Shown here in pieces: positions 5,514 through 6,926 of a stretch of 6,926 bases of DNA. Below the pieces are notes generated by a model. The model did not search any database. It had not been told where the DNA came from and saw only the letters and a program-made list of their open reading frames with translations. The stretch lies in assembly GCA_964529155.1 (NCBI GenBank), contig CAZGVV010000085.1, positions 1 through 6,926 of the forward strand. The letters are read 5' to 3'. The position numbers and the translations under genes are program-made. The number at the start of each line of letters is the position of its first letter. Position 1 is the first letter of the stretch. Source of the stretch: CAZGVV01 sp964529155. GTDB taxonomy: Bacteria; Pseudomonadota; Alphaproteobacteria; Rickettsiales; SXRF01.

Positions 5514-6926
5514 TATCGTCCAAAATTTGATGCCATTGGTGCCTGAACTGGCATTAATTATTGCAGCATTTTTATTGCTGATCGGTGGTGTGTTTTTTGC
5601 GCCGCGTGTTACGAAATGGATGGTCGTGTATACTGCCGTGGCGCTTTCCCTTTCTGGGGCGCTTTTAGTCTTTGCTACCGGTGAACCGGTGGTGGCGATT
5701 AATGGCATGTTCCTGGCTGACGGTTTTACCGCTTTTTCCAAGGGACTGATTTTAATCGGAACCATTATTACCTTGCTGCTATCAATGGATTGGCTGACCG
5801 AAGGAGAGGGGCGGCCGTTTGAATTTCTGCTGCTGATTTTATTTGCCGTGATCGGCTTAATGCTGATGGTCTCTGCCCATGATCTGATTGCGCTTTATGT
5901 GGGGATGGAGCTTTCCAGCCTGGCTTTTTATGTACTCGCCGCCTTCAGCCGTGATGATGGACGCGCCAGCGAAGCAGGTTTGAAATATTTTATGCTCGGT
6001 GCATTGGCTTCCGGTATTTTATTGTTTGGTATGAGCTTTGTTTACGGCTTTACCGGCGTGACCGGTTTTGAAGATATTGCCCGCGAAATTTCGGGCTATA
6101 ATGAAGACTCCGTAGTACCACAAGCTCTGGTGCTTGGTATGGTGCTGATGATGGTTGGGATTTGCTTCAAAATAGCCGCCGTGCCTTTCCATATGTGGAC
6201 CCCGGATGTGTATGAAGGCGCGCCAACGCCAGTCACTACGTTTTTTGCTGTGGTCTCGAACGTGGCGATGTTTGCGCTGTTTTCCCGGTTGCTGCTCCAA
6301 CCGTTTGGCGATTTAACCTCTCGCTGGCAGCAGATTATTGTATTTGTATCATTTGCTTCGATTGCCGTTGGCGCATTGGCGGCGTTGCGGCAAACCAATA
6401 TCAAGCGGCTGCTGGCTTATAGCGCCATCGGCCATTCCGGTTTCGTGTTGATGGGCTTGGCAGCAGGCACGGGGGCGGGCGTGCAGGGCATGCTGATTTA
6501 TATGGCGATTTATGTATTTATGACCGCCGGAGCATTTGGTTGCGTGTTGCTGATGCGCCGCGGCGGGGTGTATGTGGAGCAGATCAGCGATCTGTCCGGT
6601 TTATCGCGTACCCGGCCTATATTGGCGTTGGGCATGGCTGCGTTTATGTTTTCACTGGCAGGCATTCCGCCGCTGGCTGGATTCNNNNNNNNNNGGCTGA
6701 TGCCGCTTGCGGTAATGGGCTTAGTGGCCAGTGTAGTATCCTGCTATTATTATCTGCGCGTAGTGAAGTTCATGTATTTTGATGAACCTATCGCCGCGCC
6801 GTTTGATGTGCCGTCGTCCGCAACCGCACAGGCTGGACTTATCTTGTCCAGTATCGTGGTTGTGCTGTTTTTCATTGTGCCATCGCCATTAATAGCGCAG
6901 GCTAAGGCGGCTGCTTCCATTCTGCT
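5503..6926 (+). CDS. nuoN: NADH-quinone oxidoreductase subunit N (antiporter-like proton-pumping subunit, ND2 homologue; 3' end outside window, internal N gap)
   Basis: The frame is open from GTG 5503 to the right edge. It gives 394 residues before an N run and 76 after it, so only a few codons seem to be missing at the end. Family blocks are LYVGMELSSLAFYVLAAFSR (131-150, channel Glu136), SEAGLKYFMLGALASGI (156-172, Lys161), FKIAAVPFHMWTPDVYEGAP (222-241, Lys223), LLAYSAIGHSGFVLMGLAAG (303-322), and MFSLAGIPPLAGF (382-394). They correspond to E. coli Glu133, Lys158 and Lys217. Two things are odd. Residue 253 is Asn (AAC, 6259-6261) in the segment FFAVVSNVAMFALF, where the family normally has Lys (E. 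coli Lys247). The N run removes the GKF-type segment after AGF that holds another channel lysine (E. coli Lys395). The frame is the same on both sides of the gap. The start overlaps nuoM by 11 bases. The start could also be ATG 5530, which would remove 9 residues. Confidence 0.94.
   Translation, partial: MHTNIVQNLMPLVPELALIIAAFLLLIGGVFFAPRVTKWMVVYTAVALSLSGALLVFATGEPVVAINGMFLADGFTAFSKGLILIGTIITLLLSMDWLTEGEGRPFEFLLLILFAVIGLMLMVSAHDLIALYVGMELSSLAFYVLAAFSRDDGRASEAGLKYFMLGALASGILLFGMSFVYGFTGVTGFEDIAREISGYNEDSVVPQALVLGMVLMMVGICFKIAAVPFHMWTPDVYEGAPTPVTTFFAVVSNVAMFALFSRLLLQPFGDLTSRWQQIIVFVSFASIAVGALAALRQTNIKRLLAYSAIGHSGFVLMGLAAGTGAGVQGMLIYMAIYVFMTAGAFGCVLLMRRGGVYVEQISDLSGLSRTRPILALGMAAFMFSLAGIPPLAGFXXXXLMPLAVMGLVASVVSCYYYLRVVKFMYFDEPIAAPFDVPSSATAQAGLILSSIVVVLFFIVPSPLIAQAKAAASIL
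6685..6694. other. Run of 10 unknown bases (assembly gap) inside nuoN
   Basis: Ten consecutive Ns interrupt nuoN after LAGIPPLAGF and before LMPLAVMGLVASVVS. In alphaproteobacterial NuoN about 13-14 residues usually separate these blocks, but the 10 Ns plus the two following G bases allow only 4. The run is therefore probably a fixed-size placeholder for about 40 real bases, not a true 10-base unknown. A 30-base difference keeps the reading frame, as seen. Confidence 0.9.

Noticed and set aside
6540..6782. 80-residue + strand frame spanning the N run
   Set aside because: It is a different frame within nuoN and includes unknown residues. The nuoN frame gives conserved NuoN sequence on both sides of the gap.

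Overview
The window is a tightly packed, single-strand (+) stretch of the distal half of a respiratory complex I (NADH:quinone oxidoreductase, nuo) operon. The order is [probable nuoH 3' end] - nuoI - unrecognised gene - nuoJ - nuoK - nuoL - nuoM - nuoN (open at the right edge). No gap between genes exceeds 2 bases, several genes overlap, and there is no intergenic space for a terminator or promoter. The protein sequences look alphaproteobacterial (mitochondrial-type complex I). NuoI carries the two CxxCxxCxxxCP clusters in a context typical of alphaproteobacteria, and NuoK has the LNRKNVI, MSIELILLAVN and AAAEAAIGLAI blocks. The nuo genes have mid-range GC (about 43-60% in the stretches I counted). 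The genus cannot be told from this sequence.

Layout: bases 3-68 are the tail of a membrane protein, probably NuoH. nuoI (71-559) encodes the two-[4Fe-4S] subunit that passes electrons to cluster N2. Then comes an AT-rich gene for a 183-residue protein (562-1113) that is not a complex I subunit and that I do not recognise. nuoJ (1115-1738), nuoK (1735-2070), nuoL (2072-4033), nuoM (4023-5513) and nuoN (5503 to the edge) encode the proton-pumping membrane arm. NuoL, NuoM and NuoN are the three antiporter-like subunits, and NuoJ and NuoK link them to the quinone-binding module.

The main oddity is the gene between nuoI and nuoJ. It is about 37% GC, uses mostly AGA/AGG for arginine (7 of 12, against 1 of 13 in NuoI), and yet sits 2 bases after nuoI and 1 base before nuoJ. 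Its last codons contain the strong Shine-Dalgarno sequence of nuoJ. It looks like a foreign or fast-evolving gene fitted neatly into an essential operon.

Two further points concern nuoN. A run of 10 Ns (6685-6694) falls in a conserved segment and probably stands for about 40 missing bases. Codon 253 encodes Asn where the family has a channel lysine (E. coli NuoN Lys247 by my alignment). No RNA genes, CRISPR arrays, insertion sequences or convincing repeats were seen.
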